DNA of 64,000 bases from assembly GCF_003946865.1 (NCBI RefSeq), contig NZ_QXTH01000002.1:248001-312000 (forward strand), written 5' to 3'. Position numbers and translations under genes: made by a program. The notes beneath the pieces were generated by a model. That model searched no databases, was not told the origin of the DNA, and saw only the letters and a list, made by a program, of their open reading frames with translations. This document shows positions 20,877 through 29,336 of the stretch, one piece after another. Origin of the DNA: Antribacter gilvus (GTDB taxonomy: Bacteria > Actinomycetota > Actinomycetes > Actinomycetales > Cellulomonadaceae). Position 1 is the stretch's first letter. Each line of letters starts with the position of its first letter.

Positions 20877-21557
20877 TCACTGCGGTGCGCCCGCCTTGTA
20901 GCCCACGCCGCGCACCGTCAGGACGATCTCCGGGTTCTCCGGGTCGCGCTCGATCTTGGAGCGCAGCCGCTGGACGTGGACGTTGACGAGGCGCGTGTCG
21001 GCGCTGTGCCGGTAGCCCCACACGCGCTCCAGCAGGACCTCGCGCGTGAACACCTGCCACGGCTTGCGGGCGAGGGCCACGAGGAGGTCGAACTCGAGCG
21101 GCGTCAGCGAGATCCGCCGGCCCTCGCGCGTCACGGTGTGGCCGGTGACGTCAATCTCGACATCACCCACCTTGAGGCGCTCGGGACCCGGGTCCTCGGT
21201 GCGACGCAGCCGCGCCTTGATCCGGGCGACGAGCTCCTTGGGCTTGAACGGCTTGGACACGTAGTCGTCGGCGCCGGACTCCAGCCCCAGCACCACGTCC
21301 ACGGTGTCGGACTTGGCGGTGAGCATGATGATCGGGGTGCCCGACTCCGCACGGATCTCACGGCCGACCTGGACGCCGTCCTTGCCGGGCAGCATGAGGT
21401 CGAGCAGCACGAGGTCGGGCTGATGGGTGCGGAACATGCCGATCGCGGAGTCACCGTCGGCACAGAACACCGGTTCGATGCCCTCACCGCGCAGCACGAT
21501 GCCGATCATCTCTGCCAGGGCGGTGTCGTCGTCGACGACCAGAACACGGACCTTCAT
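20877..21557 (-). CDS. mtrA: Response regulator MtrA (OmpR/PhoB family)
   Basis: 226 residues from the ATG at 21557 (MKVRVLVVDDDTAL); the upstream extension of the open frame is not conserved and is rejected. The receiver domain has acidic VVDDD, the phospho-acceptor Asp in DLVLLDLMLPGKDG, Thr in MLTAKSD and Lys in SKPFKPKEL. The C-terminal winged helix carries RISLTPLEFDLLVALARKPW and VLTVRGVGYKAG. MtrA is an essential regulator of replication, division and wall genes in many actinobacteria. It is followed by mtrB and lpqB. The 28-base gap to the upstream DUF58 gene leaves room for readthrough from the envelope cluster. Confidence 0.97.
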   Translation of the reverse strand: MKVRVLVVDDDTALAEMIGIVLRGEGIEPVFCADGDSAIGMFRTHQPDLVLLDLMLPGKDGVQVGREIRAESGTPIIMLTAKSDTVDVVLGLESGADDYVSKPFKPKELVARIKARLRRTEDPGPERLKVGDVEIDVTGHTVTREGRRISLTPLEFDLLVALARKPWQVFTREVLLERVWGYRHSADTRLVNVHVQRLRSKIERDPENPEIVLTVRGVGYKAGAPQ

Positions 21558-21585
21558 GCCCCCAGTGTGCCAGGTCGAAGAGCCC

Positions 21586-22920
21586 TCACAGGCGTCCCGC
21601 GGCCTTGAGCGCGAGGTACGTGTCGGCGAGCCGGGGCGCGAGGTCGTCCGGCAGGGCCTCGACCACCTCCGCGCCGTACCGGCGCAGCATGGTCGTGACG
21701 GCCGTGCGCTCGAGGTCGCCACGGGCGGCGGCCGCCGCGTCGTAGACGTCGGCCACCGTCTCGCGGCCGGCGCGCAGCGCGGCCACCTCCTCGTCGGCGA
21801 CCGACGCGACGACGACCTGGTGGTCGCGCGCCAGCTGGTCGACGACGGGGAGCAGCCCTGACTCCACCACCGCGGGGTCCAGGGCCGTCAGCAGCACCAC
21901 GAGCGCCCGCTGCGACATCCGCGCCCGGACCTGCGCCACGACGCCCGGCCAGTCGGTCTCGAGCAGCACCGGGTCGATCGTCGACAGACCCTCGGCCACG
22001 GCGGGCATGAGACGCGGCCCGGCGGCGCCCGCCACGCGGGCCCGGACGGCCCGGTCGAAGGCCACCAGCTCGACGCGGTCGCCCGCGTGCCCGGCCAGGG
22101 CCGAGAGCAGCAGCGCCGCCTCGATGCTCGCGTCCAGGCGCGGCGCGCCGGTGCCGTCGGCCGCCCCCACGCGAGCCGCCGACGTGCGTCCCGTGTCCAG
22201 CACGATGAGCACCCGCCGGTCCCGCTCGGGCCGCCAGGTACGCACGACGACGTCGCGTCGGCGGGCTGTGGCGCGCCAGTCGATCGACCGCACGTCGTCC
22301 CCCACCACGTACTCCCGCAGCGAGTCGAACTCCGTGCCCTCGCCGCGGATCTGCACGGCGGCGCGCCCGTCCATCTCCCGCAGGCGCGCGAGCCGCGACG
22401 GCAGGTGCTTGCGGCTCGAGAACTCGGGGAGCACCCGCAGGCGGCCGGGGACCGGCAGCGTGACCTGGCGCCCCGCGAGCCGCAGCGGCCCGAACGACCG
22501 GACGGTCACGCCGCCCGCGACGCGGTCACCGCGCCGGGTCGGCACGAGGGTGGTGACCAGGCGGGCCGACTCGTGGTCGGGCAGGTTCACCTCGTGCCGC
22601 CCCGCGCTGCCCTCGCCGCCCTCGGGGCGCTCCTGGGCACCGGCCGACGGCGGCCACGCGTCCCGGACCAGCGCCCGGAGGCGGCGGCCCGACACGTTGG
22701 TCACCACCAGCTCCGACCGGGCGGCGTTCCGCAGCCGGACGGACGCCGGCACGCGCCGCTGGACCGCGACGCGCCGGGGCGATGCCGCCAGGGCCGCGTC
22801 GGCCCCGCAGGCCACGAGCACCACGAGGAGCCAGAGCAGCACCGTGCCCACCGACGGCACGACGAGCACCGGCAGGAGGCCGACCGCCATGAGGACGGCG
22901 GCACGCCAGGTCAGGACCAT
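21586..22920 (-). CDS. DUF58-domain membrane protein (MoxR partner)
   Basis: 444 residues. Two N-terminal membrane segments (about 8-50) precede a beta-rich region and the DUF58 signature GTEFDSLREYVVGDDVRSID-W-RATARR near residue 200. A von Willebrand A-like fold follows, with a degenerate metal site starting VLIVLDTGRTS. DUF58 proteins pair almost always with MoxR AAA+ ATPases, which are thought to act as chaperones for complex assembly or metal insertion. Here the MoxR gene is directly upstream (15-base gap). The precise task in this organism is unknown. Confidence 0.88.
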   Translation of the reverse strand: MVLTWRAAVLMAVGLLPVLVVPSVGTVLLWLLVVLVACGADAALAASPRRVAVQRRVPASVRLRNAARSELVVTNVSGRRLRALVRDAWPPSAGAQERPEGGEGSAGRHEVNLPDHESARLVTTLVPTRRGDRVAGGVTVRSFGPLRLAGRQVTLPVPGRLRVLPEFSSRKHLPSRLARLREMDGRAAVQIRGEGTEFDSLREYVVGDDVRSIDWRATARRRDVVVRTWRPERDRRVLIVLDTGRTSAARVGAADGTGAPRLDASIEAALLLSALAGHAGDRVELVAFDRAVRARVAGAAGPRLMPAVAEGLSTIDPVLLETDWPGVVAQVRARMSQRALVVLLTALDPAVVESGLLPVVDQLARDHQVVVASVADEEVAALRAGRETVADVYDAAAAARGDLERTAVTTMLRRYGAEVVEALPDDLAPRLADTYLALKAAGRL

Positions 22921-22935
22921 GTGCGGCGCCCGGGA

Positions 22936-23934
22936 TCAGCGGGGCACGGGCACGGAGGCGAGCACCGTGTCCAGCACGCCCTCGGCGGTGACGCCCTCGA
23001 GCTCGGCCTCGGCGCGCAGCTGCACGCGGTGGCGGAGCGTCGGGTGGGCGAGCGCCTTGACGTCGTCGGGCGTCACGTACGCGCGGCCGGACAGCCACGC
23101 CCAGGCCCGCGACGTGGCGAGGAGCGCCGTGGCCCCACGGGGCGACACGCCCAGCGACAGCGACGGCGAGAACCGGGTCGCCCGGCACACGTCGACGGCG
23201 TAGCCGAGCACCTCGCTCGACACCTGCACGCGCGCCACCTCGGCCCGCGCCGCGTCCAGCACGTGCTTGCCGGCCACGGGGCGCACCCCGGCCCCGGCAA
23301 GGTTGCGCGGGTCGAAGCCCGCCGCGTGCCTGGCCAGCACCTCGATCTCCTGCTCGCGCTCGGGCAGCGGCAGCACCAGCTTGAGGAGGAAGCGGTCCAG
23401 CTGCGCCTCGGGCAGGGAGTACGTGCCCTCGTACTCGACCGGGTTCTGCGTGGCGATCACGATGAACGGGTCGGGCAGGGGGCGCGGGGTGCCGTCCACC
23501 GACACCTGACGCTCCTCCATGGCCTCCAGGAGGGAGGCCTGGGTCTTCGGAGGCGTCCGGTTGATCTCGTCGGCGAGCAGCAGGTTCGTGAACACCGGGC
23601 CCTCGCGGAACGAGAACTCGGCGGTCCGCGCGTCGTACACGAGCGAGCCCGTGACGTCACCCGGCATGAGGTCGGGCGTGAACTGCACGCGCTTGGTGTC
23701 CAGGTCCAGCGACGCGGCCAGGGTGCGCACGAGCAGCGTCTTGGCGACGCCCGGCACACCCTCCAGCAGCACGTGGCCCCTGCACAGCAGGGCGATGAGC
23801 AGGCTCGTCACGGCGGAGTCCTGCCCGACGACGGCCTTGCCCACCTCCGTGCGGACCGCCGCCAGGGCAGAGCGCAGCTCCTGCGACGGGCGCGGGGTTT
23901 CGGCGTCCATGGTTGTCTCGATCGGGTTGGTCAC
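22936..23934 (-). CDS. MoxR-family AAA+ ATPase
   Basis: 332 residues from the GTG at 23934, which overlaps the DUF4350 gene stop (GTGA). Motifs: Walker A HVLLEGVPGVAKTLLV near residue 55, Walker B LLLADEINRTPPKTQ, sensor 1 IVIATQNPVEYEGTYSLPEA, and the C-terminal lid with SPRGATALL. MoxR ATPases act with VWA/DUF58 partners as assembly chaperones. The block DUF4129-DUF4350-MoxR-DUF58 is a common actinobacterial envelope cluster. An alternative ATG lies eight codons in (MDAETPRP). Confidence 0.94.
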   Translation of the reverse strand: MTNPIETTMDAETPRPSQELRSALAAVRTEVGKAVVGQDSAVTSLLIALLCRGHVLLEGVPGVAKTLLVRTLAASLDLDTKRVQFTPDLMPGDVTGSLVYDARTAEFSFREGPVFTNLLLADEINRTPPKTQASLLEAMEERQVSVDGTPRPLPDPFIVIATQNPVEYEGTYSLPEAQLDRFLLKLVLPLPEREQEIEVLARHAAGFDPRNLAGAGVRPVAGKHVLDAARAEVARVQVSSEVLGYAVDVCRATRFSPSLSLGVSPRGATALLATSRAWAWLSGRAYVTPDDVKALAHPTLRHRVQLRAEAELEGVTAEGVLDTVLASVPVPR

Positions 23935-25184
23935 GGTCGGTGGACCTCGCTCTCCAGGGTGTCCAGATGACGCGCCAGCTGGAGCAGCGCAGCGTCGTCG
24001 GCGGGCGGGGGGCCGTAGAGCAGGTGCGCCACCTGCTCCGTGGGCCGGTTCGTGGCGGCGACGACCGCGTCCACGACGGTGGGGGCGTCGGCAGAGCGGG
24101 CCAGGCCGAGGCGCTTCGCGACCCGGTCCGCCGCGGACGCGCGAAGCCCGGCGGCCGCATGGCCGCGGGCGCGGGCGGCGCGGTACAGGCGTCCGCGGCC
24201 CCGCGTCGTCTCGGCCGAGCGCACGAGGACCGGGAGGTCCTCGGTGACGAGCGGGCCGAGGCGGCGGCCCCGCCAGAACGCCAGGAACAGCGCGACCACC
24301 ACGAGCAGCAGCCCGACGGGGGCGGAGCCCGGCGGCAGGGTGGGCGTCAGCTGCCCGCGGTCTTCCTGCACGGTGCCGGTGCTCGTGTCGAACATCTCGG
24401 GCACGAACCACACCAGGTGGTCGTGCTCGCCGAGCGTCCACAGCGCCAGCGTGGCGTTCCCCTGGTCCAGCACGGACTCGTTGAGGATCACCGCGGGGTC
24501 GTCGATCACGGCGACCGAGCGGTCGTCGGCCCGGACGCGCGCGAACGCGGCGTCGCCCTCGTCATCCAGCCAGCAGAGGACCGCGTCAGGTCCGGTGCCC
24601 GCGAGGCCGGGATCCAGGTCGATCGATCCGGCCGCCTCGGCCGCCGGGTCGTCGCACCCCGGCTGGAGCACCCCGGCCTCGCCCCACCCGGAGGTGGTGA
24701 CGGCGCCGTCGGTCATGGCCTCGACCAGCTCGAAGTCCGGTGCGAGGAGCACCACGTCCGCCTCCGTAGCCGCGAGCGAGTCGATCTGCTCCGGCTCGAA
24801 GTAACCCGGGTGGGGGGTGACGAGCAGCGTCGTACCGGGGCCCGCGGCGCGGACGGCGTCCGCGACCGAGCGCACGTGCGTGACGTCGACGCCCTGGGCG
24901 CCGAGCACCTCCGCGACGGCTCGGGCGCCGTCCGGGTCGGCGTTGTCGGGCGCGTAGCGGACGCCGGACGACGGCGGCCTGGTCCAGGCCATGAACAGGA
25001 CGAGCACCACGAGCGTGCCGACCACCGTGAGCGGCCACCTGCTGCGGTGCCATCGGCCGCGCGCGCGGGAGCCTGCGGTGGTGGAGTCGCCGATGACGAC
25101 GGGCGGCTCAGCGGTTCCGGGTCGCGGGGCGCCCGTGGGGCCGGTGGCCGTCGGCGAGGCGTGGGGTGGGGCGATGGCGGTCAC
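23931..25184 (-). CDS. DUF4350 single-pass membrane protein
   Basis: 417 residues with a disordered Pro/Thr-rich N-terminus, a membrane helix near 50-66 (WPLTVVGTLVVLVLFMAW), a globular extracytoplasmic domain (about 70-290; YAPDNADPDGARAVAEVLGA), and a second helix near 292-310 (PVGLLLVVVALFLAFWRGRR) followed by a cytoplasmic tail. This layout and the MoxR context match DUF4350 proteins, whose biochemical role is unknown. The ATG at 25184 overlaps the upstream gene stop (ATGA), and the 3' end overlaps moxR. Confidence 0.82.
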   Translation of the reverse strand: MTAIAPPHASPTATGPTGAPRPGTAEPPVVIGDSTTAGSRARGRWHRSRWPLTVVGTLVVLVLFMAWTRPPSSGVRYAPDNADPDGARAVAEVLGAQGVDVTHVRSVADAVRAAGPGTTLLVTPHPGYFEPEQIDSLAATEADVVLLAPDFELVEAMTDGAVTTSGWGEAGVLQPGCDDPAAEAAGSIDLDPGLAGTGPDAVLCWLDDEGDAAFARVRADDRSVAVIDDPAVILNESVLDQGNATLALWTLGEHDHLVWFVPEMFDTSTGTVQEDRGQLTPTLPPGSAPVGLLLVVVALFLAFWRGRRLGPLVTEDLPVLVRSAETTRGRGRLYRAARARGHAAAGLRASAADRVAKRLGLARSADAPTVVDAVVAATNRPTEQVAHLLYGPPPADDAALLQLARHLDTLESEVHRP

Positions 25185-25885
25185 GAGGCACCCCCAGGGG
25201 CGTCGGGGGCAGGCTGGTCGGGCGCGTAGCCCGGAGCCGCACCGACCGCGGCGGAGACCTCGGGCCGGGCCGCCGTGACGGCGGCGTCGAGCTCTCGGAG
25301 CACGCGGTCGTCGTTCCCGGTGGCCTCGAGCTTGCCGTACTCCGCGTCGTCGAAGAGCCCGGCGCCACGCCGGAGGGCGTCAGCCAGCGCCGGGAGCCGC
25401 ACGCCGGCGTCGGCCGCGGCCTCCTGCGCCGTGCGGCCCGGGCGGGGGTCGATGATCACGCGCTCCTCCAAGGAGCGCACCACGGCACGGAACCGCTCGA
25501 TCACTGCGCTGGACCAGTCCCCCGCGGCGGCCGCCGCGTCCGCCGCCGCGCGCATCTGCGCGGACGTGCGCGCGTCGTCCTCGTCGAGGACGACCCCGCC
25601 GGCCCGCCGGACGCGGGACAGCCGGACGGGACCGGCGATCCACCAGGCGACCAGCACCACGAGAGCGATCACGCCCACCAGGATGAGAGTGAACTGGAGC
25701 GGCGGCACGCCGATGTCGGGCACCCGCACACCCTCGAAGAGGCCGAAGAACCAGTCCCAGGCGCGCTGCAGCAGCGACCTGTCGTCCTGGTAGTCCGGCT
25801 TCGCCAGCTCGCGGCGGAGCCACTGGGTGGCTGTGTCGCGGTCGGGGTCGACCGGCACGTCGAGGCGGATCACGCCGGGTCTCAC
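25181..25885 (-). CDS. DUF4129 membrane protein
   Basis: About 234 residues from the GTG at 25885, which overlaps the upstream stop (GTGA); a second GTG four codons on ([11 protein letters not shown]) is also possible. One strong membrane helix ([20 protein letters not shown], about 70-92) precedes a cytoplasmic helical domain with [20 protein letters not shown] and the typical DUF4129 ending with [11 protein letters not shown]. The C-terminal tail is Ala/Pro-rich. The family occurs near MoxR-DUF58, and some members are fused to transglutaminase domains. Function unknown. Confidence 0.82.
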   Translation of the reverse strand: MRPGVIRLDVPVDPDRDTATQWLRRELAKPDYQDDRSLLQRAWDWFFGLFEGVRVPDIGVPPLQFTLILVGVIALVVLVAWWIAGPVRLSRVRRAGGVVLDEDDARTSAQMRAAADAAAAAGDWSSAVIERFRAVVRSLEERVIIDPRPGRTAQEAAADAGVRLPALADALRRGAGLFDDAEYGKLEATGNDDRVLRELDAAVTAARPEVSAAVGAAPGYAPDQPAPDAPGGAS

Positions 25886-27231
25886 CGGTCCGCGGTCTCG
25901 GAGGCCGCGGCGGCGAGCTCGACGTCCAGGCCCTCCCGGCGCATGCGCAGGTCGATGTACTGGAGGGCTACGACGCCGCCGAGCAGCAGGAGCTGCAGGG
26001 CGTACGCGGCGACGATGGCCACGCCGTAGGTGATCCCACCACCCTCGGCGCTGCCGACGGCGAAGAGCACGCCCGCCAGGCCTCCGAGCACGCCGGCGAT
26101 CACCTGGCCCAGGAAGTACACGACGACGTACGCGAGCAGGTAGATGCCGAACAGCCGCCAGAAGCTGCCGCGCGTCAGGACCCAGACGCGGCGGACCGTT
26201 TCCCAGAACGGGCGCCCCTCGAGGACGAGGGCGGCAGGGACCAGGCCGGTCCGGACGCCCAGCCAGACGGTCAGCACCAGGAACGCCGGGATGGAGACGA
26301 CCACGAGGATCCCGGCGAGGGCGCCGCTGTCGTCCAGGCCGACCGCGGCGACGGCGAGGAGGATGACCACGACGAGGACGACGGTGAAGGCGAGGCCCAG
26401 GAGCAGCGAGAACCCGATGAGGAACCAGGCCCGGCGTCGCACCTGGCGCCACGCCTGGCTTACTCCGATCTTGCGCCCGATGGCCGACTGCGCCACGGAG
26501 AGAGTGACGATGCCGTTCACCACCGGCGCCGCGAGGCCGAGGGTGAGGCTCGCCCCGATCCCGCTCGTGTACAGGAAGCCGACCATGTCCTCGAGGCCGC
26601 CGAGGTCTTCGTCGTCGAGGCTGGAGAAGAGGTCCGAGACCATGGCGGTGAAAGGCAGGCCGAGCAGGAAGCCGAGCATGGCAGCCACGATGATCACGAT
26701 CGCGCTCAGGCCGAGCACCACCGCCGGGTTGTGCCGGATCGCACTGAAGGCGCCGTCATAGATCTCACCCAGCGACAGCGGGCGCAGCGGCACGATGCCT
26801 GGCTTGTCGGCCACGGGCCCCGCGGGACCGTACGGGCTGGCGACGCCCTGTACTGGCTGGCCGTACTGCGGCTGGCCGTACTGGGACTGGCCGTACTGGG
26901 ACTGGCCGTACTGCGGCTGGCCGTGCCCGGGCTGGCCGTACTGCGGCTGGCCGTACCCGGGCTGGCCGTAGGCCGGTCCAGCGGGGCTGGGCTGCGCCGC
27001 ACCAGGCTGTGCACCGGGCTCGCCGTACTGCGGCTGCCCGTCCACCGGCTGGCCGTCCACCGGCTGGCCGTACTGCGGCTGCCCGTACGCCGACGGCGCC
27101 GCGGGAGGCTGCGCGCCCGCCGACTGCGCGTCGTGGCCCGGCGCGTACTGCCCGTAGCGCGGCGGCTCGCCCCACCCGGTCCCGCGCTGGTCGGGTGCAG
27201 GCTGGTCAGGTGCGGTGTCGGGCGTCGTCAT
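25882..27231 (-). CDS. Multi-pass membrane protein (GDPD membrane-domain-like) with a QYG-repeat N-terminus
   Basis: 449 residues. Residues about 25-140 are low complexity, built from imperfect repeats of [10 protein letters not shown] and DGQPV. The remainder has six to seven membrane segments ([59 protein letters not shown]), resembling the membrane domain of glycerophosphodiester phosphodiesterases and other DUF-type envelope proteins. [15 protein letters not shown] just before TM1 is typical for this group. It opens a run of overlapping genes leading to DUF4129, DUF4350, MoxR and DUF58. Function unknown. Confidence 0.8.
   Translation of the reverse strand: MTTPDTAPDQPAPDQRGTGWGEPPRYGQYAPGHDAQSAGAQPPAAPSAYGQPQYGQPVDGQPVDGQPQYGEPGAQPGAAQPSPAGPAYGQPGYGQPQYGQPGHGQPQYGQSQYGQSQYGQPQYGQPVQGVASPYGPAGPVADKPGIVPLRPLSLGEIYDGAFSAIRHNPAVVLGLSAIVIIVAAMLGFLLGLPFTAMVSDLFSSLDDEDLGGLEDMVGFLYTSGIGASLTLGLAAPVVNGIVTLSVAQSAIGRKIGVSQAWRQVRRRAWFLIGFSLLLGLAFTVVLVVVILLAVAAVGLDDSGALAGILVVVSIPAFLVLTVWLGVRTGLVPAALVLEGRPFWETVRRVWVLTRGSFWRLFGIYLLAYVVVYFLGQVIAGVLGGLAGVLFAVGSAEGGGITYGVAIVAAYALQLLLLGGVVALQYIDLRMRREGLDVELAAAASETADR
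26855..26970. repeat. In-frame 15-bp tandem repeats coding [10 protein letters not shown]
   Basis: About eight copies of a 15-base unit resembling GGCTGGCCGTACTGC (plus strand) lie inside the membrane protein gene. A second, shorter block of related units lies at about 27020-27085. All copies keep the reading frame. Copy number is likely to vary between strains by slippage. Confidence 0.8.
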
Positions 27232-27301
27232 GGGCTCGCTCCGGTGCTGGTGTCAAGGCCTCCAGGACCCGCGCGCGGAGCGCCGGGTGCCTGTCGCCGC
27301 A

Positions 27302-27307
27302 ACCCTA
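27302..27307 (-). promoter_or_regulatory. Candidate -10 box for the envelope operon
   Basis: TAGGGT on the minus strand, about 70 bases before the ATG at 27231; that ATG has a GGAGCGAG Shine-Dalgarno. No clear -35 is visible. Confidence 0.35.
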
Positions 27308-27368
27308 GTACGTCCAGGTGACAGCGGGCGCGCACCCCCGGCAAGGCGTGCGGCGTGCCCGAACGGGC

Positions 27369-28358
27369 TCAGCCGGCCGTCACCGCCACCTCGCCCGCCT
27401 CGTGCGCATCGAGGTCGCCGGTGGCTCCCGCCTCGACAGCACGGCGGCCGAGGATGTAGACGTAGGCCCAGAACGCGGCGAGCACGACCGCACCGATCAC
27501 GATCTTGAGCCACCACGGCATCGTCGACCCTGTGACGAACCCTTCGACCAGCCCGGACACCAGGAGCGCGGCGGCCAGGCCCACCACGAGCGTGATGATG
27601 GCGCGCCCCTCCTGCGCCGCGGCGTCCAGCCGCCTGCGCGGCCCCGGGTCCACGATCGCCCAGAAGAGGCGGATCCCCGCAGCCCCCGCGGCGAAGACGG
27701 CCGTCAGTTCCAGGAGGCCGTGGGGCGTGATGAGCTGGAGGAACAGGTCGAGCTCGCCGTGGGCGGCCATCATGCCGCCGATCGAGCCCACCATGACGGC
27801 GTTCTGGAACAGGATCCACAGCGGGTAGACGCCGGTGATCCCCGTCAGGATGCAGATCGCGGCGATGAACGCGTTGTTGGTCCACACCACCCCGGCGAAC
27901 CCGGCGCCGGGGTCGTAGTAATCCGCGAACGCCGTCTCGACGTACTCCTCCTGGTAGCTGGGCGGCCCCATCGCCTGCAACGCCTCGGCGTCGGTGGCGA
28001 CGTAGAACCCGGCCACGACGGCGACGAGGAGGCATGCGGCCGTGACGCCGTGGATCCACCAGCGGATGCGGTAGAACGCCGCGGGGACCGACACCGTCGC
28101 GAAGCGCACCACGTCCCGCCAGGCGGGCTCGTGCGCACCGGCGATCCGGGTGCGGGCGCCGTTCAGGAGGTCGGACAGCCGAGTGACGAGCACCGGGTCG
28201 GGCGCCGTGGACCGCACGGTGGAGAGGTGCGTGGCCACGGCCTGGTAGAGGCGCACGATCTCGTCGGACTCGGCGCCGTCCAGCCGCCGACGCCGGGACA
28301 GCTCGCGCAGGCGCGCCCACTCCGAGTCGTGCACGGCGGTGAAGGCGTCGAGGTCCAC
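27369..28358 (-). CDS. SpoIIM-family (stage II sporulation protein M-like) membrane protein
   Basis: 329 residues from a GTG at 28358. A cytoplasmic helical N-terminus (MDLDAFTAVHDSEWARLREL) leads into about six membrane segments with the family core TNNAFIAAICILTGITGVYP and GELDLFLQLITPHGLLELTA. In Bacillus, SpoIIM acts with SpoIID/SpoIIP in engulfment. In non-sporulating actinobacteria the homologue pairs with an RDD protein and the MoxR cluster, exactly as here, and its role is unknown. It diverges from the RDD gene across a 92-base gap. Confidence 0.88.
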   Translation of the reverse strand: MDLDAFTAVHDSEWARLRELSRRRRLDGAESDEIVRLYQAVATHLSTVRSTAPDPVLVTRLSDLLNGARTRIAGAHEPAWRDVVRFATVSVPAAFYRIRWWIHGVTAACLLVAVVAGFYVATDAEALQAMGPPSYQEEYVETAFADYYDPGAGFAGVVWTNNAFIAAICILTGITGVYPLWILFQNAVMVGSIGGMMAAHGELDLFLQLITPHGLLELTAVFAAGAAGIRLFWAIVDPGPRRRLDAAAQEGRAIITLVVGLAAALLVSGLVEGFVTGSTMPWWLKIVIGAVVLAAFWAYVYILGRRAVEAGATGDLDAHEAGEVAVTAG

Positions 28359-28450
28359 GGCCGATACCCTGCCACACGTGGGCGCGCGACGGGCGCGCCG
28401 TCGTCGACCCGGGCGTCCGGACCGCGCCGGGCGAGGAACAGGAGGCGCAC

Positions 28451-29278
28451 GTGCAGGACGGCATCCTCATCGGTGAGGGCGTGGTGCTCGACGCCCGTCC
28501 CGCCTCGTTCGTGACCCGCGCGCTCGCCGGGCTGCTCGACTTCGTCGTCATCGGCGTCACCCTGCTGGTCTTCGTCCTGGTGACCGGCGAGTGGCTGCTC
28601 CCGGAGGTCGTGATGGGCACCGACGCCGGGCTGATCGTCTACGTCGTCCTGACCGTGACGGTGACGATCGGCGTCCCCACGACCATCGAGACGCTGTCCC
28701 GGGGCCGGTCCCTCGGCAAGCTCGCCGCGGGCATCCGCGTGGTCCGCGACGACGGCGGTCCGGTCCGGTTCCGGCACGCGTTCGTCCGCGCTCTCGTGGG
28801 ACTCATGGAGCTGTGGGCCACGTTCGGGGGCCTCGCAGCACTGGTGTCGCTGACGAACCACCGGGGCAAGCGGCTCGGCGACATCGTCGCGGGCACCTAC
28901 GCGATCCGCGTCCGGGGTGCTCGCCAGGTGGCCGCCCCGGTGGTGATGCCGCCGCACCTCGCCGGCTGGGCGCACACCGCCGACATGCGCCGCCTGCCGG
29001 ACGGCCTGGCCCTCGCGGCCCGCCGGCTCCTCGGCCGCGCCGACCGCCTGGCGACGCCGTCCCGCGCGCGCCTCGCCGTCGACCTCGCCGCCCGTGTCGA
29101 GCGGTACGTCGCCCCGGGGCCGCCGCCCGGCACGCACCCGGAGGCGTTCCTCCACGCGGTGCTCGCCGAGCGCCGCGACCGCGAGTGGGCGTCGGCCCAG
29201 CGCGAGCAGAACCGGGCCAAGGAGCAGGCGGTGCTGCTGCACCGGCTCCCTTACGCGGTCCCGGACCCGCGGGACTGA
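28451..29278 (+). CDS. RDD-family membrane protein
   Basis: 275 residues from a GTG at 28451, preceded by AGGAGG (28440-28445). The RDD domain covers about 15-150: ARPASFVTRALAGLLDFVVI with the Arg and Asp positions, TM2 near 60-80, GRSLGKLAAGIRVVRDDGGP, and TM3 ending with KRLGDIVAGTYAIRVRG. A cytoplasmic helical tail of about 110 residues rich in Arg and Ala follows. The family has been linked to Na+/H+ exchange in a few bacteria but is mostly uncharacterised. It is divergent from the SpoIIM-like gene, a conserved pairing. Confidence 0.88.
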   Translation: MQDGILIGEGVVLDARPASFVTRALAGLLDFVVIGVTLLVFVLVTGEWLLPEVVMGTDAGLIVYVVLTVTVTIGVPTTIETLSRGRSLGKLAAGIRVVRDDGGPVRFRHAFVRALVGLMELWATFGGLAALVSLTNHRGKRLGDIVAGTYAIRVRGARQVAAPVVMPPHLAGWAHTADMRRLPDGLALAARRLLGRADRLATPSRARLAVDLAARVERYVAPGPPPGTHPEAFLHAVLAERRDREWASAQREQNRAKEQAVLLHRLPYAVPDPRD

Positions 29279-29288
29279 GCCCACCCAC

Positions 29289-29333
29289 CGCCGAGGTAGT
29301 GCCTTCGTCGGACGAAGGCACTACCTCGGCGGA
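29289..29333. repeat. Interspersed palindrome, copy with perfect 22-bp arms (bidirectional terminator candidate)
   Basis: The left arm (29289-29310) contains CGAGGTAGTGCCTTCGTC and the right arm (29312-29333) is its exact reverse complement, with one base between them. The element fills the gap between two convergent genes, 10 bases past the RDD stop and 3 bases past the GT4 stop. Related copies lie at 17301, 46875, 46927 and 54977. Confidence 0.85.
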
Positions 29334-29336
29334 AGG

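Noticed and set aside
26855-26970. Regular 15-bp repeats that might be taken for a CRISPR or minisatellite
   Set aside because: The units are contiguous, in frame and encode YGQPQ in a real protein; there are no spacers.
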